NCBI RefSeq assembly: GCF_029168945.1
Contig: NC_083603.1
Span: 50,354,406-50,418,405 of the forward strand
Source: Cannabis sativa
Taxonomy: Eukaryota; Streptophyta; Magnoliopsida; Rosales; Cannabaceae
Length of the DNA stretch: 64,000 bases
Direction: 5' to 3'
Part shown: in pieces, positions 43,766 to 56,696 of the stretch
How positions within the stretch are numbered: the stretch's first letter is position 1
Layout of the letters: every line of letters begins with the position of its first letter
The notes under the pieces: model-generated
Databases searched by the model: none
Told to the model about the DNA's origin: nothing
What the model saw: the letters and a program-made list of their open reading frames with translations, nothing else
Translations under genes and position numbers: made by a program

Positions 43766-44263
43766 CAATTGTTACACCTAAAATTCGGCTATGCTCCAGA
43801 AGCTAACACGTGTCCTGCAGAAGGAATATGAATCAACTCTAATGATATAATAATGTTATATCAATAAATGCATATTAAAAAACTTGTTATTATCAAATAA
43901 GGGTTTGATATATAATATTCATAACTCGTTGACTATATAGTCATAAGCGAGATAAGGATAATAACTATTAGACTGAGATTGACGAGACATATGCATGACT
44001 CTAAATATACAGACAAGAAGGAGATATTTATCCACTCGAGCAGAACAAATGCAATAACACATAACTGCCTCGCATTACACATAGCGAGAAGATCCTCTTG
44101 CACTATTAATGCCAATAAAGGAATGTGACGAGATGATTTATTCTTCAACACTTAGCATTTTTTTCTGTTGAGATGGACAAGGAGGATAACTCATATCATT
44201 TAGCTAGCATGTTCGTGAATTAGTTTTAGACCATCAAGACTAGGTGAATATTTTAGCTTTTAA
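43766..44263. other. Unassigned sequence left of the LINE
   Basis: No gene recognised. It contains several GACGAGA/GCGAGA words. Since the LINE target duplication joins 44275 to 45412, this DNA was originally contiguous with the Tat-type element C, but I could not read its integrase here. Confidence 0.3.
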
Positions 44264-44276
44264 ATCCATGCAATAA

Positions 44277-45411
44277 GTTTGGAGCTCAAGGAACCTCTCA
44301 TATGCTGGTAGAGTTGTTTTAATCAATTCAGTTCTACTAGCTATTCACTCATATTGGAGCCAAATTATGATTTTGCCTAAGAAAATAATAAAGCAGATAG
44401 AAGCCATATGTAGGGCCTTTTTATGGAAGGGCCAAAGTACATCACAAGGGGCTGGTTTGGTAGCTTGGGATTCAGTTTGCCAATCCAAAACAGCAGGAGG
44501 GATTGAGTTTAGAAAGGTGGAAGAATGGAATTAGGCAGCAATGACAAAATATATTTGGGCGATAGAAAACAAAGAAGACAACATGTGGATTAAATGGGTG
44601 CACAATGTGTACTTAAAAGAAGAGAATTGGTGGAGTTATCAAGCTCCACTTCAAGTCAGTTGGTACTGGAAAAAGAGAGTGGCAACCAAGGAAAAGTTGA
44701 AGATCTCGACTGATTTCCAGCAGCTAATGATAGGGAAAAGCTTCCAAATCTCGAAGGCCTACAATTTGATCAAAACTGAAGGAGAAAGAAAGCAGTGGGT
44801 AGTGATTGTATGGAATAGATTGAATACCCCCCGGCATAGTTTTTTCTTGTGGTTAGCTGTCCAAAATAAGCTAAAAATAAGGGAAAGACTATGTAAGATT
44901 AATGTCATACTAGATGATGATTGTTTGCTATGCAGGAATGACAAAGAGAAGTTGGAGCATCTTTTTTTTCTGCTGTAATATTGTAGCAGGTTGTTGGCAG
45001 CAGCTCAAAGAATGGCTGCAATGGCAGATCTGCTCAAGTACACTTCAACAAATAGTGAGATGGCTGCAACGACACAAAGCAAACAACGTCAAGACGAGAA
45101 TGAATGCTGTTGCTATGGCAGCTTCAGCATATAATATTTGGCAAGCCCGAAATGGAGTTCTTTGGGATGGAAAGAGTGTGCAAACTGCTAAAATAGTAAG
45201 TAAAATAAAGATAGACATCTTGTATAAAATTAAACGTGTTTGGCCTAAGAAAGTTAGTGCCAAAAACAGGTCATGGTTTGAAAAGTTGGAAAGAAACACA
45301 CATATGCATATTTGTTGATGTATAGATTATTTTCAGGTCTCGATTGAGATGCTATTAAGCTGTAAATGGATGTTTGGAGTAATGATAATCTCGCTGATTC
45401 ATCAAAAAAAA
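44277..45411 (+). mobile_element. 5'-truncated LINE with target-site duplication
   Basis: It starts inside the reverse transcriptase (WSSRNLSYAGRVVLINSV, then ICRAFLWKG), continues through the zf-RVT-like end (SKAYNLIKTEGER, TPRHSFFLWLAVQNKL, DDDCLLCRNDKEKLEHLFF) and ends after the C-terminus (SWFEKLERNTHMHIC, stop at 45318), a short 3' UTR and eight A residues (45404-45411). Flanks: ATCCATGCAATAAGTT (44264) on the left and ATCCATGCAATAGTT (45411/45412) on the right, a target duplication of about 13-15 bp. One TAG (near 44534) and one frameshift (near 44970) disable it. Strand +, opposite to its host element C. Confidence 0.85.
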
Positions 45412-48332
45412 TCCATGCAATAGTTCTCTGGACGTGTGACATAGGTAGCCATCTTTTCACCCTTGGTTTATATTCCCCAAATATTTGGTTCACCACGAAC
45501 TTGGAATTGTTGTACACTTTGATACTTTGGGCTCCTACTTCCTTAGCCAATTGCAGGCCAGCTATCAGAGCTTCGTATTCAGCTTCGTTGTTGGAGACTA
45601 GAAATTCCAAAGCGGAGAGAACTTTGGAGCTGATGTACTCATAGAGAAATTTATATAATTCCTACTCCAACTCCCTTTTCATTGGATGCTCCGTCAATGC
45701 AAACCTTTAAGAATGGAAATTTTGGGACTAGCTCATCCAGGAGGTCATTCATTCCAGAACACTCTACTACAAAGTTAGCTAAGGCCTACCCCTTGATTGG
45801 AACCTGGGGCTAATATTGGATATCAAATTGGCTAAGTTCCATAACCCATTTTAGAAATCTATCGAATGACTCCAGCTTCTAAATCACTTAGTGGAGAGGA
45901 TGATTATTCATTACCTTGATGGTGTGGGCCTGAAAGTAGGGTCTTAACTTTCTAGAAGAGATTAGCAAGCAAAAGGATAATTTCTCTATCATAGGATACC
46001 TGGACTCTGCGCTGAGAAGTCTTTTGCTTATGTAATACAATAGTAGTTGAACCCTTCCTTCCTCTTGCGCTAAGGCGACACTCAAGGCATGATCAGACAT
46101 TGCCAAATAAAGATATAACAGTTCTCCTTCCATCGGCTTGGATAATATTGGAGCCTTGGTCAAATGCTCATTTAGTTCCTAGAAGGCTCTTTCACATTCC
46201 TCGACCCATTCAAGTTTCTTATTTCCGTAAAACACATTGAAAAGTGGGATTCACTTGTCTATAGATATAGAAATGATTTGACAAAGGGTTTCAATCCTTT
46301 TGGTTACACTTTGTACATACTCATGCTTCTTGGGAGAAGGCATATCCATGAAGGCTTTAATCTTCTCCAGGTTAGTTTCAATTCCTCAGGAGTTGACTAT
46401 GAAACCTAAAAACTTCCCGAAGGAAACTTTTAATGTGCACTTTTTGGGTTAAGTTTCATGCCATACTTCCAAATGACTATGAAGGCCTCCTCGAGATTAT
46501 CACCATGCTCTGTGGATGTTTTGGATTTTATGAGTATGTTATCTATATATACCTTCATGTTCCTCCTAAGTTGATCCTTGAACATCTCATTGACCAACCA
46601 TTGATATGTGGCTCTGAAATGTTCAATTTGAATGGCATTACCACATAATAGTACACACCTTTATCCGTCTGGAAGCTGGTGTGTTCTTGATCTGGTTGTA
46701 GCCGGAGTAGGCATCCATGAAACTCAACAAATCATACCCTGATGTGGCATCTACCATTTGATCAATCTGTAGAAGGGAAAAATAGTCTTTTCAGTAGGCC
46801 TTGTTGAGCTCTGTGAAGTCTATGCACATCGTCCAGGGGTAATTTGGCTTTTAGACCAAAACTAGATTTGCCAACCACGCTAGATACAATGACTCCTGGA
46901 GGAAGCCATTAGAAGTCAACTTATCAACTTCTGCCTTTACTACTTCCACCCCCACCTGATCTAATGATCTTCTCTTCTTGTAGATGGGTATTACACTTTC
47001 ATTGATGTTCAGGGCATGGAAATTTGTGTTAGGTTTAATCCTCATCATTTTAGAATGGCTTCATTCTAGCACATCTTGATTCTTCTTGACCGTAGACATA
47101 ATCTTTTCTCTCACTGCTGGATGTAAAGTTTTTCCAATCTTGATGGTTTTATTGGGATCTGTGTCACAAATTATAACTCCTTCCACATCTTTCTAGCGAT
47201 TCTATTATTCTTTCTATCTCAACTTTGGGATCAAGTTCATCTTCATACTCCTCCCTCACAGCTTCAACTTCTTCCTGAATGTCTATTTCGAGAGCAAACA
47301 TGGACCAAACAGACACATTGTAACAACTCCTTACACTTCTTTAGTCACCTCTAACCACTCCAACTCTTGCATTATCACAATGGAACTTCATGTACAAGTG
47401 CTTGAAGGAAGTTATGGCTCTAAAATAGACTAAGACTCAACATCCTAGTATAGAATTGTAAGCTATGGGAAAATTCACAACCACAAAGGTGTATTGCTTA
47501 AAGGCGCATATGTTGGTTTCCTCTTTCAGTGTGATTGGGAGGTGGACCTTTCCCATTGGCATGAGTGTGTCTCCATTGAAGCTTTGAAATTGGATGGGAC
47601 AAGGTGACAAATCAACCGTAATTAGCCTAATTTCCTGAAATGCAAACTTGAATAGTATGTTGATTGAGCTTCCATTGTCCACCAGGACTTGGAAAACTCT
47701 TTTGTTGGCAATTTAGGCTTCTATGACCAAAGCTTCGTTGTGTGGGAAGTGAACATGTTAGGTGTCATCCTTCGTGAATGTGATGGTCATGTTCATTATT
47801 CACGGACGTTGCGGTGGTGACTACACTAAAGGGCATATCTCCCCCACATTGTCCAATTCCCTAAAATATCTCTTTTGGGAATTCCTTGTGCTTCTTGCAA
47901 TGTGTGGTCGTCTAGAGATTGTGGCCACATTACCATCAACTAATGGTGGAATTAAACCTGGTAGATAGGGGTTCCTTGGTCCCAAAGTCAATACTATAAC
48001 TATAGTGTGAGATGGTAGAGAAGGCAGAGTCGGAAGTTGTGTTCGGGGAGCTTTAGGGAAACTTACTCCTTATAGAGAATTCACAATCCCCTGATGTCTT
48101 GGAATGATCTGCTTGCCATGAACAACCCCTTATTCGAGATAAATAACTGGGATCTGTATCCATTGGCCTAAGTGTCTGGCTCTGACAAAAGATTCGATCT
48201 CATCTTTCAAGTAGTCACACTCATTAGTAGTGTGCCCTAAATCTTCGTGATACTCACATATTTTGTTACAGTCCCTTTTTTGCTTGCCTCCCAGAAGCAT
48301 CCTTGGAGGCTTTCGGTAGTGGACCAAGTTAC
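45412..48332 (-). pseudogene. Tat-type gypsy element C: protease, RT, RNase H, second RNase H
   Basis: Read right to left: a C/H-rich gag tail (ICEYHEDLGHTTNECDYLKD, 48327-48130); protease (MDNGSSINILFKFAF, 47682 on; usual DTGSS here NGSS); RT (MCIDFTELNKAY near 46825, DAYSGYNQI near 46710); RNase H (LYLYLAMSDHALSVALAQEE, 46163-45888); and a second, archaeal-type RNase H (CIDGASNEKGVGVGII near 45700; SNNEAEYEALIAGLQLAKEV, 45610 on). Dual RNase H marks the Tat lineage of Ty3/gypsy. Many stops and shifts; dead. Integrase was not found. The gag continues beyond element D at 58588. Confidence 0.83.
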
Positions 48333-50249
48333 TGTTGGGTTTTATGCCCTAAATAAAACTCATTTCAATATAATCAGATTTACTTATTAATATAGATCAG
48401 AAATAACATTTAATGTTGCATGGTTCACATGATTTATTTCATGATTATATGTACATAATGTATGAATTCATCTGAAACCCTTTTCACATACTTGATCCTA
48501 TTTATTGTGTTGTCAACACATTGGAAAGTAACACATGACTATGTGAATAAAGTTTCCTAGATTTATCAGACGCAGGGTTTTACTGATATGATAATCTACA
48601 ACAGAGTTTACTTGCATTTGGAGAAATGCTATGTTCTTTCCAGAGCATTGGTTAAAGTAAAGCTCAGGTTGGATGCATGGAGTATGCATCGGAAGGGACC
48701 GATATTGAACTTTGACTTAGATTTATTAAACTTACCGTAATATCTATTCAAGTCAATATCCCCTAGTTGATCCTAGATCAAATGATCTTAATCCTGTTAT
48801 GATTAGGCTCGATCTCGAGAGGCTATTCGTGTTCTTTGATTTGTTAGTGAAGCCTTCTTTTGGGTCAGGGTGATACGTACATTTTGGGAACATGGTAGTG
48901 CAATTGAGTGGGAGCGCTAACATAAACATGGAATCTATAGCTTTTATCTGGCAAATAGTAAGTAAAGGATGATCTCCTTCGAGCTTGACCAAACGAAAAT
49001 AAATGGTGGAGATCTCATTTCACATAAGCTGAAATATCATTTATACGTGGTTAAGTGTTTTAAGGATTAAATACATTGTAGGGTGTAACGGTAATCTAAT
49101 CCCTTTACAGTGTAGATCATTCATATAGAGGATCATTGATCAAATTAGGATTATAACAATGGATAACTAATGATGTGTCTATATGGTGGAACATATAGAG
49201 CATTCTATATACTGAGAGTGCAATTCTAAGTTCTATGCGTGGATTCAACGAAGAATTAATAAGTCACTGAATTTAGGTTATAAATTCTTGATCTGCTTAT
49301 TGGAAGCTCGGTTATATAGACTCATGGTCCCCCCACTAGTTGAGATAATATTGCTTGTAAGACTCATATAATTGGTTTTGATTAATCAATTATAATTCTC
49401 AAATTAGACTATGTCTATTTGTGAATTTTTCACTAAGTAAGGGCGAAATTGTAAAGAAAGAGTTTTAGGGGCATATTTGTTAATTATGATACTTTGTATG
49501 GTTCAATTAAGAAATATTCTTAATTGATAAATGACAATATTTGTATGATAAATGATAATATTATTTAATAATTATTTATAGTTATTAAATAGTTAGAATT
49601 GGCATTTAAATGGTTGAATTAGAAATTTGGCGTTTTTGAGAAAATCAGATGCAGAATTGAGAAAACTGCAAAATCCAAGTAAGGCCCATTACACTACATG
49701 GCCGGCCACTTGGAATGATTTTTCAAACTAATATTTTCATTATTTTAATGCCAAATAATTCAAACCTAACCCTAGTGGAATGGTATAAATAGATAGTGAA
49801 GGCTTCAGGAAATTTACACTTAAATTTCACACTTTTCATTCAGAAAAAACTGAGCCTCTCTCTCTCCCTATCTTTGGCCGACCACTCCCTCTCTCTCTTC
49901 TTCCTAAAGATTTCGAAATTCTTAGTGTTAGAGTAGTGCTCACACACAGCAAGTGATACCTCAATCATAGTGAGGAAAATCGTGAAGAAAGACTTTCAGC
50001 AAGAAGGAGTTTCAGCACTAAAGAATCAGAGAAAGAAATCCAGGTTCAGATATTGATAATGCTCTGCTATAGAAAGGAATCAAGGGCTAGATATCTGAAC
50101 GGAAGGAGTCATTATATTCCGCTGCACCCAATGTAAGGTTTACTAAACTTTATATGTGTTTATTTCATCGTTTTAGAAAGTTCATATTTAGGGTGTTAAT
50201 CAACATACTTGTGAGTAGATCTAAGATCTTGGTAAAATAATTTCCAACA
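48333..50249 (+). repeat. Element D 5' LTR
   Basis: 1917 bp. A likely core promoter is TATAAATA at 49784-49791, followed by a CT-rich stretch (about 49855-49905) that would be transcribed leader. In the first 440 or so bases it differs from the other LTR by about five substitutions and a 1-base indel. Minus-strand open frame 48753-48992 is LTR sequence. Confidence 0.93.
49784..49791 (+). promoter_or_regulatory. TATA box of the D LTR
   Basis: TATAAATA, conserved at 58118-58125 in the other LTR, about 70 bases before a pyrimidine-rich leader. Inferred promoter of the retroelement. The 3' copy could also drive read-out into element C, in which C's genes are antisense. Confidence 0.55.
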
Positions 50250-50268
50250 ACTGGCCTCAGAGCCATGG
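50250..50268 (+). other. Primer-binding site of element D (altered)
   Basis: ACTGGCCTCAGAGCCATGG directly follows the LTR. The usual form would contain TGGTATCAGAGCC; here TA is replaced by CC in TGGCCTCAGAGCC. Confidence 0.6.
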
Positions 50269-50523
50269 TAATTGATTTGCTTGCAAAAAATTTGGACTTT
50301 AAAACCATTGTTTGATGTTTTGGATGGTATCATGTTGTATTGAGTGCTATATGATGATTGATTGATGTTTGTGAACTTTTATTAAAAAATAATTAAATAT
50401 CTGTTTCTGGAATTATTTTTATTGGATAGTATGGAAAAAATTAAGAGAGTTACTTTTTTTACAGAACTCAATTTCGATTTAATTTGAATTAGTTATGATT
50501 TTTTGAAGTTTCGAAAATATCGA

Positions 50524-50655
50524 GATGTTGTCACTGCACCACGCGCCCGCGGAGAGGCTGCTAGCAGCCTCCTGCGCCGAGGTTACACGGTCAGACCAGC
50601 CCTTGCGCGCCCATGGACAGTATGCAATGCATACTGTCCGTACAGCTCGCATTTT
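50524..50655. repeat. GC-rich island with two perfect palindromes in the D leader
   Basis: About 130 bases of CG-rich DNA in very AT-rich surroundings, roughly 280 bases after the 5' LTR. It holds an 18-bp perfect palindrome at 50554-50571 (half-site GAGGCTGCT) and a 25-bp inverted repeat at 50615-50639 (arms GGACAGTATGCA and TGCATACTGTCC around one A). The three overlapping short frames here have no coding support. Confidence 0.85.
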
Positions 50656-53515
50656 TTTTTTCGTTTTTCTTCGATTTTTCATGCTTTTTCATGGATTTAA
50701 CTTTCGATTTTTTGTGTAGTTTTGTATTTATACATTTACTATTCCTAATTCAATTCTAATTATCATAATTAAATTAATTAATATTTTTTAAATTTAATTC
50801 ATGATATTAGTGTAATTTAAATTTGAAAAATAGTAAATATCTATCTTCTTACTTAATTATCTATCTTATTTTTAAATTTGATTATATCTTATCTTATTTT
50901 TAAATTTAAGGTCAGATATTAAATTTTTTAAATTAATTTTTTTTTAAATAATTTGACCTTATTTAAATTTAAAATAAGATAACTATAATCATGTAATTTT
51001 AAATAGATGTAAGATATTTTGCTAACTTTTAAATTTTGTTATTTTATTTATTTAAATTAAATTATAAAATCTGAAAAAAGATATTTATTCATCTTTTTTA
51101 ATTTTTATTTAATTTTTATTTATAAAATAACATTAAATTTTTAAAAGTAGTTAGCAAATTTTGAAATGATATTTAGGTTGGTTAAAACTTAATTTTTCAA
51201 AATTGTAGGTTTAATTTTAAATTCTATTTTTTTTTATTAATTTCGAATTTTTTTAAATTTTATTTTATTATTTTCAAAAATAAATTTTTTTTATATAATT
51301 ATTTTTTTTTTTCGAAATTATTTATTTAAAATTAAATAAATCCTACATCCAACTATCTAGCTAACCTTGTTGCAGGAGTATGTGTTTTAGCTTGTTTGTA
51401 AGTTTTTCAGAACCTATTATTGCTTGATTGCAATAGCCATGGTTAACTTGTTGACAGATCCAATGATCTGATTTTAACTCATGACTCCCTTGGTCAAGTA
51501 AATAATTTGTAACAGGTATATTTTCACAATCTTCTTTCATCTGTGTATGACCTAGCAACATGATAGGATCCATCCAAATTGTGTGCCTGTGTGAGCCTAT
51601 ATGTTTAATTTTGTTATAGATGCATATAGGTTGTTGTTGCTAAATAAAATATCATAGTTTTTGATAGATTTTATTTAGGCCCATTTAGTTTTTGGGCCTA
51701 TTCAATTAATAACAGTTGTTCATTTTAAGGTTAAATTCCTCTCTTTTGGGCCTTGTGTGAGAGTTGGGAGCCATAGTAGTGGGTACGATATACTGAACCC
51801 AGCACCCCCTCACATGAACCACCCCAATTGTGAAGGCCCATTTGCCTGATTTGAATAACTGTACTAGGTTAATTAAACTAGTTTAACCTAATAAAATTGA
51901 TTAGCAACATAATTAATTTCATTTATTTTGAAATTAATTTAAGAAAACCATAGTTTAAAGAATTTTATTCTAAGCTAAACTATATGTATTTTCTTGTATT
52001 TAATTAAATATAGAATTATAACCATCTAGATTCTTTCTGAAGCTTAATTTAAATTATTCATTAAATATTCCTATTTAGTTGAAAATTAGTTATCACTAAC
52101 TAATCAACTTAAATCTGAATATCTTTTGAATTTCAAATTTCAAAATTAAGTTGAGGAATTTTAAGAATTGGTTATTAAGATTCTTTAGATATGTTTTTTA
52201 AGTTGATATCTTTTCGAATATTAACTTAAAATGGAATATTTTCAAATTAAGTGGTTACAACTTAATTTTTGATATTTAATTAAATTTAAATTTGAAAAAT
52301 ATTTAAGTTCTAGATTTTTTCTAATACAACTTAAATTAGATATTTTTTTTTTCAAATTTTGTGGAAAAGATACTTAGTCAAATAAGATATTTTCTAGATA
52401 GTTATTTCTAGACTACTTATTATTTCTAATATTAAATAGGAAAATATTATACATTGTGAAATTAATTATTTAAATAATTAATTTTGGTACAATTTATTTT
52501 AAGTATATTTTTTCCTAGTATTAAACTAGAGATTAATAATTAAGCCTTCTCTACACTTAATTATTTATTTCTTGAATTAATACTTTTAATTAAAATGAAA
52601 ATTAAATATCTAAGTTGATTTTCATCATGATACTTAAATATTTCTTTTTCATGATACTTAATTAAATAGAAAATTATTTTTAGTTGAAATTTATTTTTTC
52701 AACTAAATTTAAATAATTTTCAAAATATGTTTTTTCTTTATTTTATTAATCAATTTTCGAAATTGCATTTCATAATGCAAGATCATTTTGAATTTATCTT
52801 GAAAAATAAATTAAGTTGTAAATTAATTATTTATTTTAATTAATTCTTGGATCAACTTAAATCAATGATTTTTTCATTTATTAATTAATTTAAAATAAAT
52901 TGAATTAAAGTATATTATTAGAAATTGAATTAATTAGTCAAAGGAAAATCTAGATAGATATTATCTGTTTTTGCTTTAAGTATTTTTCTAGTGTATTTAA
53001 TTAAATAGAAAATTAATATTTAAGTTGATTTTCATCATCATACTTAAATATTTGAAATTTTTCTTATACATTTAATTAAATAGGAAAATTATATTTTTTT
53101 TGTTGTAAATTAATTTTGGGCCAACATTAAATTAGAATAATTTTTTCAGGATTTATTTTTTATTTTAACATGCATTTTCGAAAATTGTATTCTTAAATAC
53201 TTTAATTTTTTGAAATGCAATATATATTTATAGAAAATTAAATTTGAGTTGTAAATTAATTAAATTAATTTTGTAACAACTTAAATTGAATATTTTTCTA
53301 AATATTTTTGGGAAATTATTACTAAGATGGAAGAAATTCATGTTATTTTCATATCCATCTAAGTAAAATTTATAAATATTAAATTAAAATTTATATTTAG
53401 AATTTTTCATTCTAAATTGGAAATTTTAATTAAATAAATATATATTTAAAATAAATAGATTAAAATAAGTATCAAAGAAAATACAACTCTCTTTAAATAT
53501 TAAGCTTTATTATTA
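50656..53515 (+). other. AT-rich interior of element D, no gene
   Basis: Long AT-rich stretch with many TTTAATTAAAT words. A slightly less AT-rich part at 51360-51880 may be a gag ruin, but no motif could be read. No other element ends were recognised. Confidence 0.4.
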
Positions 53516-54300
53516 AGATATTCGATCTCCATTGTTGGTTTTACATCGCGTTTGTTTTAGTGAGTAATCCTCCCTAATGGAGGAACGTTCATTAGCAAAT
53601 TCGCACCGTTTAATCTCGAAAGATAAGTAGTTTGTAAGTGTTTTATATGGTATGGATCACCCTAATGGTAGCGACCATATTTGACTTGCAAATTATGAAA
53701 CAATGGTGGAAGCTCATAAGATAGAATTGCCTTGACTCTCGCCTAAACGGGACAACGCTGAATTCTAATCTTGATCGAATAAAAGGTTGCTAGAATGTTT
53801 AACATTTTAGATGAGCTGACAACTCTATTCAATGGATGGTAGCTTTGACTCTCGCCTAAACGGGACACTGATATCAGTTTGTTGAAAACCATGGAAATTA
53901 TTTAGGATTGTATGTTTTAGTATTTTCACTTGTCATTCCTACTTGCTATAAGTTTAATGATTTCTGAATTGTGTATGAATTTATATTGAACCATGTTATT
54001 TTCTGTTATTAAATTGTAGTTTAATTTCGAATCTTCATTGTTGGTCTAACTTGGTTTGTTTATCTTATGAGATAAATCCCTAGTAAATTTTCACCATTAG
54101 ACATACATAATAGTATTAGACCTCGAAAGATAAATATTGTATATGTGACATCTAGTTGTTCATCAATTGATGACACCTCAGACTAGTATTTTTACGATAT
54201 GAAATAAGAAGATTGTATAAAATAAGATTACTTTGACTCTCGTTAATCGAAGCATCGTTGGATTCTTATTTATAAACGAAATTATCCTAATTCCTCTTAG
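53516..54300. repeat. Duplicated block in D with GACTCTCG motifs
   Basis: Two diverged copies of a block begin CCATTGTTGGTTTTAC (about 53530) and TCATTGTTGGTCTAAC (about 54036), each followed by a CTCGAAAGATAA word. The motif TTGACTCTCGCCTAAACGGG occurs at 53732 and 53845, and a weaker form (TTTGACTCTCGTTAATCG) at 54232. No protein is encoded. Confidence 0.65.
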
Positions 54301-54699
54301 CTTATTCATTTCGAATTAGCTCAATAACATATCATTGGATGAAGGGTCTATAAATCATTTCATGTCATTCTATATTTTCTCTTAAGAAATTAAATGACGC
54401 ATATGATTATAATCCCGAAATTCTATTCCCAAATGATATAAGTCCTCAATCTTAGAAATCTCCTACTTGTATGGGCAAATCTGACTTAGAGTTTAAATTA
54501 GTAGTGGTGGTCCAAGAAAGAATTACTCATTATATTTGGTATAAATTTAAGTCTTTGAGTTTAATTTTAGAATCCAAACAGAAATTTTCTTATATTTCTA
54601 ATTCCAGGATACAATACAGTTACACTTTCATAAGTGTTTAATATCCATCTTCTATTAATGGATTCAAACTGTATGGAATATGAGTTTAGCATTCTGTGA

Positions 54700-56690
54700 C
54701 CAGGATCCACTTGCACTATTCTATGAACTCATTGAAGTAACTAAACCTAAGTCATCAAAAGACATAACCACAATTTTATTAATCTATGGCATTTGTATCT
54801 TGTTCATAGTGGTTTTGACAAGATCAATCTATGCAAAGAGTTAATATGCCTATATCCACTGAAAGTAGTTCATATCATTCGCAGATAGATGTACATTCAG
54901 GGGTGGATATGAGTTTTTTGTTGTATTCTTAAGACGATCACTGTAGATTATACCTTACGCAAAGAAATTTGAAATGTTTAAAAAATTTCATAAATTTCTA
55001 GCAATGGTTAAAACCATTAAGGTAAGTGGTTAAAGATCTTGCGAACTGATAGGGGTGGAGAAATAGTTAGTAGATATGCAGTTCAAAGATCATTAATTTG
55101 ATTTTTGAATTATATCCAAACTTACCTCCCTAGAAATTTCGATTTGCATATTGATGATTAGTTACTAGTCGTTGCCTAAATCTTTCTATGGTAATACAAT
55201 TTCAGAATGATGCAATGGTTGTATACTTAATGTAAATCATTACTAGATTCATGGATGTCCTAATCAAAATCTTAAGAAAAGTTAGAACTGTTAACCATGG
55301 TTTGTTAGCTATTCTAAGTGATTAGGGGTGGACCAACCCATTGTCAATAGATAAGAAAGTGTTTGTTCAAACAAATACTACTTTTCTAAGAAAATGACTA
55401 AGTCTGAAAATAAAGTAGCAAATAAAGGAGATATTTTTCTTGATTCCAAAAGTGTTCTATCATCTTATATGACATATGATCATCCCACTGGCTCTGTTGT
55501 CTTGTCACAACCGAAGAGGTCAATACCATTTAGTTTTCTTAGACATAATTCACGGTACCTTGTCGTAGTGGGAGAGTTTCTAGGAACTCACTTCTTATGA
55601 CTTGGAAGACACTAGTGATTAAAATCCATTGTGAGTTTAAACAAGTAATGGATTGTCAAGATACGAAACTAAGAAGAAAAGCCAATAAAACTATGGTTTA
55701 ATCCATTCACATGGAGTAACCTAAAGTTTTCAATTACAAGGACATAAAAGGAAATTTTCGTTTATAAGTCTATTCAATGGACTTAACAAAACTTCCTGTT
55801 CCTAATATTATAGGTTTGAGTTTATCTAAACCTATGGCTTATGGTATGCCTGGTAATTACTTACTCTAATGCAAGCAACTTACTTTAGTAAGATGCTGAA
55901 GCATTTTCTTTCTAATGGCAATCTATAGAAGCTTCACAACTTCTTAGGCATAGATTTTATTTATCTAAGGAAAAGTTTCAACTATTCCAGAAAAGATAAA
56001 GCCATGAAAGAATTTCTTATATCAACAGTGAGAGGTCTCAGATATGCTTTAGTATGCCTTAGACCAGACACCTGCTGTTGAGTGGGAGTAATGAGTAAGT
56101 ATCAGATTAATCCAGGAGAAGAACATTGAAAGACGATCAAGTAAATCTTAAGATTAAGAAGAGGAACTATATGTTAGTCTATAAGGGTGTGTTTAAAACT
56201 CTTAGACTACACCACATCAGATTTCGAAATTTGCCTTTGTGCTAGAAAATCTTTCTGATAAGATGGTGATTACTCTGGGGGTGGAATAGTGATTTCGGAA
56301 AAGTGTAAAAACCTATCTGAAGTCTCTATGTCTACCAGAAAGAGACTGAATGTTAAAGTTGCAGGAAAGGTACTTATTCAGTCTAAGGAAAGTTCTATAC
56401 ATCTTTGGCACCATTCCAAATTGCCTTAACTACTAGTGTTATTTCCTGATTAACCAAAAGTAGTTGCCAAATGTATAGAATCCAGTATCTCAAGAGAGTA
56501 GACATATAGAGATGAATTTCACATTATCAATGATTTTGTGATTAAGGAAGAGTAATGGTGGAGAAAAGGTTGTGTTTAATTCAACCTTTCAGATCCTATT
56601 ACGAGGAGTTTACTACTACTACACTTGATTTGTATATCAAGGTGTTGAGATTATTTGAAATGCACATTTTGTTTTATATTAGTGCAAGTG
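54700..56690 (+). pseudogene. Heavily decayed copia pol of element D
   Basis: Readable islands across frames: a GAG-pre-integrase-like HLYLVHSGFDKIN near 54790; the integrase word LRTDRGGE near 55035-55060; RT/RNase H words around 56035-56075 (RYALVCLRPDT-like) and 56205-56290 (YTTSDFEICLCARKSF, GGGIV). Stops and frameshifts occur every few codons. This identifies the family as Ty1/copia. The short frame at 55394-55600 (MTKSENKVANKGD) is probably a piece of the same gene. Confidence 0.6.
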
Positions 56691-56696
56691 GGAGTT

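Noticed and set aside
48753..48992. Minus-strand open frame, with a near copy at 57116-57355 and a relative at 43009-43236
   Set aside because: It recurs only because it lies in related LTRs; no start context, motif or codon pattern supports a gene.
50503..50719. Overlapping small proteins in the GC island of D
   Set aside because: Open frames arise from palindromic CG-rich DNA; no start context or homology.
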